A stretch of 64,000 nt of DNA from Neoceratodus forsteri. Taxonomy: Eukaryota; Chordata; Ceratodontiformes; Ceratodontidae. Of this stretch, positions 34,951 through 46,502 are shown in pieces (the first letter of the stretch is position 1; every line of letters begins with the position of its first letter). The stretch is taken from positions 1,089,273,001 through 1,089,337,000 of the forward strand of contig CM057453.1 in NCBI GenBank assembly GCA_016271365.2, read 5' to 3'. The notes below the pieces were generated by a model that saw nothing but the letters and a program-made list of their open reading frames with translations, was not told the DNA's origin and searched no databases. The position numbers were made by a program, and so were the translations under genes.

Positions 34951-35875
34951 GCTTACTGACAAAAATAATGGACAAAGAATATATGTGATATTGTAAATGG
35001 GAATGTAAAACTGTGAGATGGTAGAGAAAATGAGTAAATATAGGAATAGAGAAATGACTCAGGGAACTTATTACAGTACTGTATAGTTATGTACTACTAA
35101 CCAGGAAAGACCTGTTTCCATGATCGGTCAACCTGATGCCACACAACTCACTTAGCAGAAAAGAAAATTCTTTAGAACCAATAAAGTGAAAAAAATATAT
35201 TAGAGATGGACTAAAAACAATAACTACAAAATAAAGAGAGTTCAGGGACTAACATCCCTGGAAAGGGGTGAACCGCTGTCCTTTGCATCACTTGGTCAGG
35301 GAGTTCTGGGGACCAGCACTTCCCTCCCTTGCTACCAGGATCTGCAGTTCCACAGGCAGCAGTTAACATTGCATTCCAGAGGCCATGTGACATCACTGAT
35401 GATGTTGATTCTTCCCCACAACACACAGCTGTATATAAACTGAGCTGTTCAGCCAGCAGCCACTCCTGAGGACACAGAGGAGTCAGCTGACTGGAATGCC
35501 TGGATACAAGTAAGATATTTCCCTTTGCTCAAAGTATTTAAAAGAGGTTTAGAAGATTAGACAAGAAAGAATAACATTTAAAGATACCACCTTTCTGTTA
35601 CAGTTGAAAAGAAGTCTTTGAAACACAAAACAAATTGAGAATGAGAAGTCAACAAACAAAGGAATAGGTGAGCAAAGGCAAAAGAGAACCAGGAAGTAAA
35701 ACAGTATTTTGCATTCCATGGGAAAAAGAGCATATAACATAGAGAGTCTTTTTCTAGCATATAGATACAATAGAAGGACAGTACAAGAGTAATTCCAGCA
35801 ACCTGAAAGAAAAACAGTGTTAATGAAAAAAGTATAAAAAAAAGTTCAAAATGAATGTAAAAATGTGGTCATTAT
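34951..35875. other. unassigned sequence 3' of the Penelope-like element
   Basis: No recognised coding or RNA gene. It includes an AT-rich stretch near 35550-35870. Confidence 0.4.
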
Positions 35876-37077
35876 TGTCACAAACCCACTCAGCAGGTCA
35901 GCTCTCTACTCCCAAAGTGCCAACCTCTGAGCGTAGAATTGTGAACAGTTTAACAGAACAAGGTAACCCTCTTGTTTGTTTTGTGGGTTTGAGTCACCTT
36001 TGTTCCAAGTTCTTGAGGGATTCAAACTGATAACCTCTTGTTAGTGCACCCAATTGTCAGGCTCAGACAATTCTGTCTTTGGGGGGGCCAGATATCTTTG
36101 CCTACGGGCACCTAACCAGGTATTGCAAAATGAACCCTTAGAACTCTATGCAAGACCTAGAGAACTCATATCTGTTTCCCAGTTTGGTACCACAATAAGC
36201 TCATGCACAGTGTCAACTATAACCACCTAAGCTTCACTTATATAAAAAGAAGTTTCAAGGCACACCAGGCAGCTTCTGTTTTTAAAATATATATATTTAC
36301 TTTAAAATAGGTAAAACAGAAAAACAGTAAAATACAGAACAAGCTATCCCAACACATACAGCCTTAAAAACAAAACAGGTTGAAAAGTACAAATTTCTAC
36401 AATACATACACTCAGACTGGTTTTACCTAAGGTCTCCTTACTTATTAATCTTTCAGTGCTTTGTTGTTCCTCTTTTCTCAGTCAGATAATAATGTCATCT
36501 CTGTAAGGTCTGCTCAGTATTTTTAAAAGCAGTCTTGATCCGGCCTTCTCTCTGAGGTCACCTCACTCCTCCTTGGTGTATTAAAATTTATATTTTATAA
36601 CACAGGATGTCCTACTAAGATATTTAAAAAAATAATAGGTGACATAATGAATGCTCTCTTTATGTGACTGGTCAAAACCGGTCTGTGATCTGCTTCACCC
36701 TGACATCAAAAGTCTCTTTGATGTAATTCACTGTATACTCCAAGCAAATGCTTATTGGACTTTCCTAATTTAGTCTGGGACCTGCTTTACCTGGACATCA
36801 AAGCCTCTTTTGATGTAATTCGCTGGCTTCCTGGGAAAATACCCAAAACACATGCCTAGGTCCCTTTTTCTTCTGACACATAGTGCAAATGAAAGGATTT
36901 CCCTGAGGGCATTATAAAATGGATATCTTGGTTCTGCCTTCAAAGCAAACTAACAAGATAATTGCACCTCAGATATCTGCAGTTTAAGCTACCTCCAGTC
37001 CTTTGAATGTATCCCTTGGGGGTTGATGTGTCAGTTTCAACAAGCCAGCCTTTCCTCCTGCCAGACAGTCCATCACA
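35876..37077 (-). mobile_element. possible solo LTR
   Basis: A stretch of about 1.2 kb begins TGTCACAAACC on the plus strand and ends CCATCACA, so on the minus strand it opens TGTGATGG and closes TTTGTGACA, a TG...CA outline. It has no coding potential, as expected for an LTR. The flanking five bases do not form a clear target duplication and no partner LTR lies in the window, so the call is tentative. Confidence 0.4.
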
Positions 37078-37675
37078 TTTTTATATTTACAAAAAATGAT
37101 ACATGGATCAGAACCAGCTGACCAAGTGTGACAATTATCACTGGGGAACTAGTTATATAACAATATGAGGGAAATGAAGGAGGTAAATATGTAAACATGA
37201 ACAAGGGAGAAATGATGGAACAAAAGTAAGGTAATGAATTCTTACTTCCAGAATACATGGCAAAAGAATAATGAACAAGGTCAGTGGAGGAAGTAGCCAC
37301 GGTGCTAAAAGTAGAGTGCAAAAGAGAATTGTTGCTGTAGGGGTGCATGCATCTGGTGTTACAGGAAATAGAAAAGAGCAGTTGTAAGAACATAGTGAAC
37401 ATATTTTGCTTTGTATATTTTTTAATAGAAGGAAACACAGTACTGGGCCTGAGGAAGTAGCAATGCCACAGAACTGTTGCCCGTGAAATTGATGTGTGAA
37501 GTGACTAAGTAAAAAGAAAAAAAATGTTTATGGCTATATCTTGGAGTTCAACCTGCTTTTTCACATTTGCAAGATCTGGTACTTTTGGATGACCCAGCAC
37601 TATAAAGATTGACCTTTGAACCTTTGGGGCAACCAGAACCAAATTCCGTGTACCAGAAAACCACAGACTTAGTGG
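37078..37675. other. unassigned sequence
   Basis: AT-rich, with short open frames only. Nothing recognised. Confidence 0.4.
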
Positions 37676-38940
37676 GCTCGATTTTCAGTCGGCTGAAAGA
37701 TCAATGCAATTTGTGCTGATGGATGGCTGCAGCAAACTCCAGATGCATCAGGGACCCTGCACCGTATTTTGTAAAAATTGGGGTCCATGTGCCAAAGTGC
37801 CATGAGTTGCCACAGCCACAGGATTGCGCCACACAGGTGCTGCACCTGAAGGGTTGGACAGAGGGTCCCATCAAGCCCCCCACACACATGGCACAACCCA
37901 GCTGATCCTCAAAGGTGGGGGGTTATGATGCCTGCAAAGGGGGGGACCACGGACAGAAGGAGCAGTGGGAACACCACAAGGGGTGAGGGGGGCATGACAG
38001 CACTGTAAAGTTATTGAGTAATCACCCAGCAGAGGTACCCTGCTCTCTGATACAGAACTGATCAGAGGGCCTGAAAAGAGGGACCAGGGCAGAGAGGAGC
38101 AGTGGGGATATCATAGGGCAGGGGGGCAAGGTGGCACTGTGGGTTATCGAGGAGGCACCCAGCGGAGGTGCCATGCTCTGTGATGCAGAACTGATCGACT
38201 TGGCTGGGGGCAGGGATGGACCATGACCCAGACTCCAGAGTGAAGCAGGCTAGCACTTGCACGCAAGTTGCACCAGAGGACCCACAGACCCTGATAGTAT
38301 AGTCAGGCATCTGTCTTCTGCCATGTGAGGGGCTATGTACCAGGAGACTTGTTAAGTACCCAAGGAATGTACCTGTCTACCATCTGCACCCTGCAACCCC
38401 CTGGCAGTACCAGTCACCACATGTAGGGGTCTGTGGATCCTCTGGGGCACATGCCAGCCTGTTTCACTCTGGGGTATGGGTCATGGTCCATCCCTGGCCC
38501 CCCATCCAAGCCAATTGGTTTTGTATCATGGAGCATGCAACCTCCACCAGGTACCTCCTCAATAACCTTAGAGTGCCATCTTGCCCCCTCTTGGCCCTAT
38601 GGAATCCCTCTGCTCCATATCCCCTCTTTTCAGGCCCTCCCAATCACCGCCCTGCCCAGCAGTAGTTTAGGGCCCTTAGACAAGCTCCTAGCTGATCTAA
38701 TGTCATTCCCATCTTGTGACCACTAAGGGGCACAACCACCCTTGTGACCTGGTGCTCAGGTGCTTTTGCTGCAAGGGTGGCACAGGGTGGCTATAGCACA
38801 TGTCATACCAATTTCAACACAGCCTCCATTTGAAAATTGGTATTTCTGCAAACTTTGACGCAAGGTGCCACTTGCTTCATAGCCATTTGGCACAGGCACC
38901 TTGCACCAAAGTTTTCGTTCTGAGAATCAAACCTGATGTA
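37676..38940. repeat. inverted-repeat (foldback) unit
   Basis: The inner arms pair strongly. CAGGGATGGACCATGACCCA at about 38213-38232 matches the complement of TGGGTCATGGTCCATCCCTG near 38478-38497 almost perfectly, and similarity extends to about 38041 on the left and 38645 on the right, with a loop near 38310-38418. The outer ends (GGCTCGATTTTCAG at 37676 and the complement of CTGAGAATCAAACC near 38920) pair weakly, so the full unit may be about 1.26 kb. No coding capacity was recognised. Confidence 0.65.
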
Positions 38941-39090
38941 TCATTTATAGATTGAACTGACTACTGTGCGGTAAAAATGTAAGATGCTGAGCAAAAATGT
39001 TACTAATGCTGAAAATGTACTTTCACTGGAGGCTAACCATTTTAGCTGCATGTGGAACTGAATGCTGCACAGGGACCGAAGGAGGTAATG

Positions 39091-39094
39091 TACA
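39091..39094. repeat. target site duplication TACA (5')
   Basis: TACA directly precedes the TGTAACAC start of the 5' LTR and is repeated directly after the 3' LTR at 49487-49490. Confidence 0.75.
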
Positions 39095-41000
39095 TGTAAC
39101 ACTCCTACAAATGGGAGCTCCCAAAAAGTCTTCCTTGAGCTTGCCTAAATGCTCACTGCCAGGCTGGTGTTCTGTGTTTTAGCAGTTTAAATGTATTGCC
39201 AGAGAGTGCCTGTATAGTCTCTGTGTGCTGTCTCTTTAAGAGCTGCCTGGATTGCAGTCATAATTAATCTGAGAGGGAGCTCTGTTAGAAGATGTACTTG
39301 TTTACTGATCATTTGTTAGAGTAGTAATAATGTTGCAGTTTGTTTTAACCTGCCTTCTTTGAGCATGGACAGTTCTGTTTGTTTCCATCATCTTGGTCCT
39401 GGACTGCAGAATGGGCCAATCAGTACATTTGGGACTCTAAAATGGAGCCTGCCTACAGGGGCTTGGTGGGGCCAAAACTTGTGGAATTATAGTTTGAGGC
39501 TTTGGCATCTAAAATAACCTGGAGGGGAGCCTTTGTTTTGACTGACAGACAGATCAGCCAACTGAACCTTTTGGATCTTGGGAAAGTCCCACACTGCCTG
39601 CTGTTTCAGTTAGATCTGAGTTGGGAAGTGAAGAAGTAATAGCTCAAGATAGTTCAAGCAGCAATCCATAGTGGATTATGCGGGAGAACTGTGGAAAGGA
39701 CTGTGTTTGGCCTGCATGTCTGCCTGCTGTTCCTGAGAGGGAACGTGTGCTTTTTTTTTTCGGACTGAATCCGAATTTCAAGAGTGAATTAAGCCACTGA
39801 ACTGTGACCAGGCTTTAACCTGAGGAAGACCAAAGATTTGCTGAATGTGATTGGCCTGTCAGGACTTTTAGCTACCTCTGAACTCCTGATTTTGCAGAGA
39901 CTCTGTAATTGCGACCAGAGAGCCATTTGCCTGGTACAGTGGAATTTCCTTACATTTGAATGTGCTGTGTGCTTATAGTGGGTCATGATTTGGTTCCCCA
40001 CTGTGTGTCTGAACAGTGTTTTGCTTGCTGGAGGCTATATCCAGCTCCACGGACTGAATCCATATCCATATCCGTTTGCCTGGACCTTGCTAGACTGGCC
40101 CAGCCAGGATACCTGCTATGCAGAGAAAGTCATCGACGATAGACCAGCCTGGGGATCAGCCCCCTGCTCAATGCCTTGAACAGGAATGATGCCTCGATGA
40201 TTTGTGTGGGCCCTGCTTCTCCGGGCACTCCAGCTCAACAGCCTGCAGTCTTGATTTCATCCTGCTTGTGTCCAGTATTGGGTATCATGAGTAAACATCA
40301 GGGTAGCTCTCTGCAAGAACAGCCAAATCTAAAAGTGTTGTCATCTGATTGTCTTGTTGCCTTTTCTTTCATGAACTGAGCCCTCCGGTTCCAGATTACA
40401 AATAGTGTGTGTTGTGCATGTTGCTTTCTTCCATCACAGGGCCCCAACCAGCTGCAACGTTCCTGTCTAGCCCACCGTTTTCCTACCTGGGTACTCAGAG
40501 TGTGTGACTGTATAGGGACTCTGAACTGCCTGCATAACTGCCTGATTAATATAACTTTTAAGCAAATCAACCTGATTACACCCTCCTTGTTCAGCTCCCT
40601 GAATAAATCAGATTTAACTTGGTTTGCTTTTAACCTGACTGTGGTTCCAGTTTGTGCCAAAAGTATTGTACTGTTGCTATTTGCTGTGCTTAACCTTGTT
40701 TAACAGGGGGTCCCCAGGGTCAAGCTAGAGGAATCAGCCCTGGTGGTAAGTACAAACAGCGTGGTAATTGCCTGGTGAATAAGGGTTATTGTGAAAGTAA
40801 TTATTATATATTGTTCAGGTCACTGGAAGGGAAAGAGGGGGATTACAGTGTCCTGGGGGGCTGTGCCCAGGTTAACTTGACCACTAACAACCCTGACCTT
40901 CGGGCGGAGGCACCCGTTTCATTATCCAGGCCCCTTAACCTGCTACTAGCCAAGCAGGCAGGGGTAGTAGCCCTTGGGATTGTGCTACCTAGGGGTTACA
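39095..41000 (+). repeat. 5' LTR of the Gypsy element
   Basis: It begins TGTAACACTCC and ends AGGGGTTACA, collinear with 47587-49486 over its whole length. A polyadenylation-type AATAAA at 40602-40607 is conserved in both LTRs. At 1.9 kb it is long for a Gypsy LTR. Confidence 0.92.
40602..40607 (+). promoter_or_regulatory. AATAAA polyadenylation signal in the 5' LTR
   Basis: It lies in a CCTGAATAAATCAGATTTAA context; the 3' LTR has the same motif at 49089-49094, where it would act in transcript 3' end formation. Confidence 0.5.
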
Positions 41001-41003
41001 ACT

Positions 41004-41023
41004 TGGAGGCTCACTGCTGGGAT
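41004..41023 (+). promoter_or_regulatory. primer binding site resembling tRNA-Thr
   Basis: Three bases after the LTR end the sequence reads TGGAGGCTCACTGCTGGGAT. It begins with TGG, the complement of the tRNA CCA end. Apart from a one-base insertion and a mismatch it matches what a vertebrate tRNA-Thr acceptor/T-arm end would bind. This is the expected site and spacing for priming minus-strand DNA. Confidence 0.7.
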
Positions 41024-41070
41024 TTTGTGCCTTCTAGTGGCCATAAATTATGAATTATTGTTAAAAATTA

Positions 41071-42580
41071 ATGGCTACCCCAGTAGAAATGGATGTACAC
41101 CAGTTGGTGGGGTGGTGTATTGGGCAGGAGATGGACCCCTAAAATGCTCTGCTTATACTGGATATTCCCCTGGGTATCATTAAGGACACTGTAGAGGGAG
41201 CACTCTCCAAAGTTGAATGTTTAAAAAACCCTGTGGTGGTGGGTCGACAGGCTGATTTGATTGTCCAAACTTTCATAGCCTTGGTAAAGTGTAGTGACCT
41301 CATGGACAGCTCCAAAGTGCCACAGACTATTGCCTCAGAAGGGGTCCGAGCCGCCAGGACAGTGTTAACAAAAGACAGTAAAGACCCTGGGGAGGATGAA
41401 CTCCCACCATTATCTGAGACTTTTGAGGAGAAATTTGCTAAGTTGTTGTTGGAAGAAGGGAAAATCATAGAGGACTTTAAGAATCTATTGCTGCCCCCTG
41501 GGGTGTTCCTTCCCCAACACCCCCTCCCACTCCATCACCTGTTACTGCCCCACCTTCTGTGCCCATGCCAATGCTGGCCCCTATCTCTGTACCCGACATT
41601 AGTCATGACTCCAACTGAAAGCTGAGAATCTTCTTGGGTACCCCCCCCCCCCCGTGGGAGGATGACTAGGAGACCTGGATTGACTATGTTGCCCCCTTGG
41701 TACCCGAGTGGCAGTGTGAAGAGGCTGAGAAGCGGAAAAGAATCATAGAAAGTTTGAGGGGCCCCACCCTTGAAGCCATTAAATATTTGAAGTCTACGAA
41801 CCCCGATGCATCTGCTCAGAAGTACCTGCCTGTTCTTGAAGGCAATTTTGGGATCATTGAGTCAGGGGAGACTTTGATGTGGAAATTCCAAGGTAACAAA
41901 CAATGGAAGGGGGGAAAGTTTGCTTGTGTATGTTACTCTCCTAGAAAGAGCTCTGCAGAAAGCTTATCGGAAAGGTGGGATAGCCACCAGTGATTTGAAC
42001 CATGTGAGATTGGGGCACATACTGCAACATGCCAAACATTCTAAACTGCAGATCATCCAGTTAAGGCTGCAGGATAGGAGAGTTATCTCACCTGACTACT
42101 GTGACTTGATAAAAGAACTCCAGGAGGTAGAAGGTGAAGAGTGAGATTGTAATTATGGGGTGAGTGCAGCCCAAGTGATCATGGCACCGGAAGGCCCTTC
42201 TGAAATGGAGACCACTACGAGTTTCCCGCTGTGCGCTAAACGGTGGGGGGAGGAGTTGCTGAAGAAGTCAGAAAAGTACAACCAGGTGCGTTCGCTGAGG
42301 TATCCCCTGCTGACAGAGACCCTGACCCCTGTCAGGACATGACTGTTATTAGGGTGCACCCTCAGGCATCTTCTACTGAGGGTGACTTCTCGGCTGAGCT
42401 CAAGGAATTGACTACCACCCTAAAGGAACTTTTGAGACATGGTTCAGTACCAGCAGAAGTCAGATCACAATCTCCCATTGATGCTCCAGCATCCCCTGCT
42501 ATGTTTTCCCCAAGGATGTCCTGAGAGCCTGTCATTTGTCACAATTGCAGCAAGGATAGCTATATGAAGAGGGAATGCCA
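41071..42580 (+). pseudogene. PNMA-like Gag, broken
   Basis: The frame opens MATPVEMDVHQLVGWC and then NALLILDIPLGI. That order (short lead, W-C helix, then an L-L-x-x-x-I-P strand) resembles the N-terminal domain of mammalian PNMA proteins. From 41697 the block WQCEEAEKRKRIIESLRG, then AIKYLKSTNPDASAQKYL, matches the PNMA capsid-like region. A degenerate zinc knuckle reads CHNCSKDSYMKREC at 42538-42579, with the histidine replaced by tyrosine. Breaks are a stop at about 41140, a frame change around a C-run at 41641-41654, and another between 41900 and 41990. Mammalian PNMA genes are thought to derive from Gypsy Gag; this copy lies in a normal LTR element. Confidence 0.8.
41641..41654. repeat. 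poly(C) run inside gag
   Basis: About 14 consecutive C residues lie between two gag segments that are in different frames, so slippage here is the likely cause of the frame break. Confidence 0.8.
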
Positions 42581-42739
42581 GTCTCAGAAGGACTTAGAGA
42601 AGTGGTGAACCGGCTTCAAGGAGAGCTTTGGAAAATGGGTCAGTGGTCAAGGGTGCATGAAATGACCACAGCGAAGGCTTCAGCCATCCTAACTCAAACC
42701 CTCTGTGGCTAAATTGTCTGTCCAGGCCCCTGCTGTTGT

Positions 42740-43205
42740 CCCTCAGATTGGTCCAAAATAGTAGGCCTTTCAATGAAGACTACTGTGGCTGTGAATGGTA
42801 TTCCTACATGAGCCTGTACTTGACAGTGGGTGCTAAATGACCATTGTATTTCAGGACTGGCATGACAAACACTTATTTGATGTGCCGTTACAATCCCTGG
42901 AAGGCCTACATGTGTGGGGGCTGAGCAACAAGTCTTATCCCTACCTAGGATATGTCAGCCTCTGGTTGTCTTTTCCTGCAGCTGTAACTGGTGTAGAGGA
43001 GCAAGTAGAGACACTGGCCCTAGTGTGTTCCCCCACTGGACTGTATGATGGGGTTCCCCTGTTAATTGGAACAAACGCCCACATGTTTGGGAGACTAGCA
43101 CAACTCTGCCATGAGAAACAAGGGCAACTGACTGGGCAGGCCCTAAGAATTCCAGCCTTAGTAAAAGGGCATATGACTTACAACAGAAACCTAATGAAGA
43201 GGCCC
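42740..43205 (+). pseudogene. Gypsy aspartic protease
   Basis: The catalytic triad DSG is at 42822-42830, in an ACTLDSGC context. A stop follows two codons later, then the MTIVFQDWHDKH segment continues the fold with a VPLLIGTN block near 43054-43077, the usual second conserved region (ILIGxD/N type). In the family it cleaves the Gag-Pol polyprotein. The premature stop breaks this copy. Confidence 0.7.
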
Positions 43206-43683
43206 AGATGAGACAGTGGGGATAGTGTGGAAAGGAACCTGACTCCTTGGTATTTGCCCCAATGCCCAGTGCATAATCCATGGAAAAGTCTGCCTAAAGA
43301 GAAATGTAAAGAATAAAATATTAATGTTGGATGCACCAGGTGATGGAAAGTTGCCAGAAGGATTGTCAGTTAAACTTAGCATCTTGCCTGCGTGCCATCA
43401 TCTTATGCCTATGCATGATGAGTGATGGTCCAGATTCGAAATGTGTCAGATTGGGAGGTCTGGGTGAACAGAGGGTGCACTCTAGTTATAGTGCACTGTG
43501 CAAACATTGCAGTATTACCCAATAACAAGTACTCTGGCCAAAAGGAGAGAGAGAGAGAGAGAGTGACCCCAGATTTATTTAACTTTTGTGATTCCCCACT
43601 GCCAGCTGAATAGAAGGCTAGGATTAGCAAGAAACTCGCCCAGAGAGACCAAGTGTTTTAGTTAAAAGAATGGGACATGGGGT

Positions 43684-44660
43684 ATGTCCAGGGTGCAGAG
43701 CATCATAATGACTGGCCATTTGAGAAGATCCCAACACCTCGTCCCAGTGGATATAGATGATGTGAGGAGACACCTGCAGGAAATGCTCGCTGTTGGTGTG
43801 ATACAGGAATCAAGGAGCCATATGCCTCTCCCATTGTGGTTGTGCATAAGAAGAATGGGTCGGCGAGGATGTGTGTTGATTATCGAACCCTGAACCGGCA
43901 GACCGTCCCAGATCAATACACCATGACCCGTATACAAGATGCCCTGGATGACTTGAATGGGAGCAAATGGTTCTCAGTATTAGATCTTTGCAGCAGATAT
44001 TACCCGATTATGATGGCCACGGAGGACCATGGGAAAACCACCTTCATCTGTCCTTTGGGGTTCTACGAATTCCTGAGAATGCCACAGGGGATTTTGGGTT
44101 CCCTGGCCACATTTCAGTGACTGATGAAATGTGCGGTGGGAGATATGAACTTGCTGGAATGCCTAGTGTACCTAGATGATGTCATTGTGTTCGAACGCAC
44201 ATTAGAGGAGCATGAGACCCAACTGTTAATAGTCCTAGACCAATTGGAAGACTTTGGCCTCAGGCTGTCCATTGACAAGTGCCAGTTTTTTCAAACCTCT
44301 GTGAAGTATTTGGGGCACATAATATCTGCAGAAAGGATAGAGACCGATCCCAGTAAGGTCGAGTCACTGACTATTTGGCCCCAGCCCCATAACTTGAAAG
44401 AACTACAACATTTCCTGGGGTTCTGTGGCTGCTACTGCAGGTTCATAAAAGACTATTCCAAGGTGATTCACCCACTCCTGAATCTCACCCAGGGTTACCC
44501 CTCTACCAACTGTAAATACAAGAAGGGTCATTCAAAGAACCTGAAAGTATACTTCAAACAGGTGAACCTTTTGGGTCCCGCTGGACACCTGAATGTGAAA
44601 CAGCCTTCCAAGAATCATATACCAGCTCACCCATGCCCTCATCCTCGCCTATGCTGACCC
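43684..44660 (+). pseudogene. Gypsy reverse transcriptase
   Basis: The segment SPIVVVHKKNGSARMCVDYR contains the fingers motif, and KWFSVLDLCSRYY holds the first palm aspartate. It is followed by FYEFLRMPQGILGSLATFQ and, after a stop at about 44118-44120, the catalytic YLDDVIVF motif at 44169-44192. YLGHIISAERI and LQHFLGFCGCYCRFIKDYS complete the thumb/connection region. Two or more frame breaks are present. The motif spelling is that of Ty3/Gypsy rather than Copia or BEL. Confidence 0.9.
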
Positions 44661-44673
44661 TACCAAGCCCTAT

Positions 44674-44922
44674 GTGCTGCATACAGATGCTAGTCTGCAG
44701 GGCCTAGGAGATGTGCTGTATGAAGACCATGAAGATGGTTTGAGACCAGTGGCTTTTGCCAGCAGGAGCTTGACCTCGTCAGAACAAAACTATCCTGTGC
44801 ACAAGTTGGAGTTCCTTGCCCTAAATGGGCCATTGTTGACCAGTTTCATGAGTACTTCTATGGGGAAAGATATTAGTGAAGACCGACAAATAACCGTTAA
44901 CCTATGTACAGACTTCAGCTAA
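44674..44922 (+). pseudogene. Gypsy RNase H domain fragment
   Basis: LHTDASLQGLGDVLYEDHED carries the first catalytic aspartate in a TDAS motif, followed by RPVAFASRSLTSSEQNYPVH and KLEFLALN with the conserved glutamate (KxE-L). The segment lies directly after the reverse transcriptase, as expected, and is frame-broken before its end. The final aspartate region is near 44990-45030 (a DADALSR-type block in another frame). Confidence 0.85.
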
Positions 44923-45054
44923 GTTGGATGCACTGGGAACCAGTGGCTCTCTGCTACAACCTACAATTATGCTGTCGGATACAGGCCAGGACCGAACCAT
45001 ATTGATGCTGATGCCCTGTCACGAAGGCCAGTCTCCAAGAGTGATTGGGTCAGG

Positions 45055-46502
45055 TTGTCTGTACCTGACATCCGAGCATTGTGCCAAAGTTTGATAGAGA
45101 TGAACACCTATCTCACGGACACAGTGGACTGTTTAGTAGATTGCTTGGGCCCTCCTGATACCTGCATACCAGCTGCCTATTGTAATTTCTCTGCTCTAGT
45201 TATTAGTGCACTACCTCAGTTTGACAATGATAGCATTCAGTGGGCTCAATCCCAAGATGCTATGATTCAGCCAGCACTTGATGCCCTGTGTGCAGGGAAA
45301 GATGTGTCCCAGTTGCGTTCCCCTAACTTGCAAACTGCCCTAGTGTTTAAAAAAGGCCCCAGGTTGAAGTTACACAATCAGTTGTTATACAAAGAGACAG
45401 TGGATCGCAGTGGTTGAGTAGACAAGCAGCAATTGGTCCTGCCCATGGCCTTTAAAGATTTGGTACTGAGGTCCCTCCACAATCACTTGGGGTACCTCAG
45501 TAGTAACAAAACTCTCGACCTGGTGCGATCTCGATTCTACTGGCCCAAGATGGAGGAAGATGTTGGGCACCATGTAAAGACCTGCAGTCATTGCCTGCAA
45601 TGGAAAGCTCTGCCTCAGAGGCTGTCCCTTTGTCAATATTACTACTAGCACCCACATGGAACTGATCTGCATAGAGTTTTATGTTTAGAACTTGATCAGC
45701 AGAATATTGGCAATGAGTTAGTGCTTATGGATCATTTCACACAGTATGCAGCTTTTCAACTAAAGATCAGAAGGTCTCTATCATGGCCAAGGTGCTAGTT
45801 GAAAATTTTTTTGTCCACTATGGTGTCCCCTCAGCGGATCCACTCTGACCAAGGCAGAGACTTTTAAAGTCGACTAATCAAAGAAATGCTCTCTCTGTGG
45901 GGGATGTGGAAGTCAAGAACCACCCCTATCACCCGCAGGGTGACCCTAAACCAGAACATTTTAACTACACCCTTCTAGACATGCTGGGCACCCTCCACCC
46001 AAAAGACAAGCATAAGTGGAGCCAGCAGATTAGCACCTTGGTACATGTGCATAATTGCACTAAAAATGATGCTACTGGGTTCTCCCCTACGCCTCATGTT
46101 TGGGAGGAGGCCCGCCTGCCCGTTAATGTCTGTTTTGTGGTTTCTCCAGATGGGGTCCTAGCTGAAAACTACCTGCAGTATGTACAGAAACTGAAAGCTC
46201 AATTGAACCATGCCTATCAAATGGCCCAGACAATGGCTGCTAAAAGAAATCTCACCAATAAAGAGAGGCATGGCAAGACAGTAAAGGCTCAAGAACTACG
46301 GCCTGGAGACCATGTGTTGTTATGCAACTTGGGACTACATGGCAAGCACAAAATTGCTGCTAGGCGGCATCATCTTCCTCATGTAGTAGTTGGAAAGTTG
46401 GATGATCTACCCGTATGCAAGGTACGCCCAGAATATAACTCCAAAGCTGTCAAGACCATGCACCGTAACCACTTGCTGCCTATCGGCCAGGGTTATTATT
46501 GA
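45055..46502 (+). pseudogene. Gypsy integrase, broken
   Basis: The N-terminal zinc-binding part at about 45474-45597 has two histidines and CSHC in an HNHLGYLSSNKTL...HHVKTCSHC arrangement. In the catalytic core the first acidic position reads IEF near 45668 (glutamate instead of the usual aspartate). The second is intact in HSDQGRDF at about 45837-45866, and the third is in PYHPQGDPKPEHFN (about 45922-45963). The C-terminal end (about 46300-46495) has GDHVLLCNLGLHGKHKI and a VKTMHRNHLLPIG close, the GPY/F-type module. Stops separate the core segments. Confidence 0.82.

Noticed and set aside
41071..42580. A domesticated PNMA-type host gene
   Set aside because: It has stops and frame changes, sits between LTRs with PBS and Pol, and so is element Gag.
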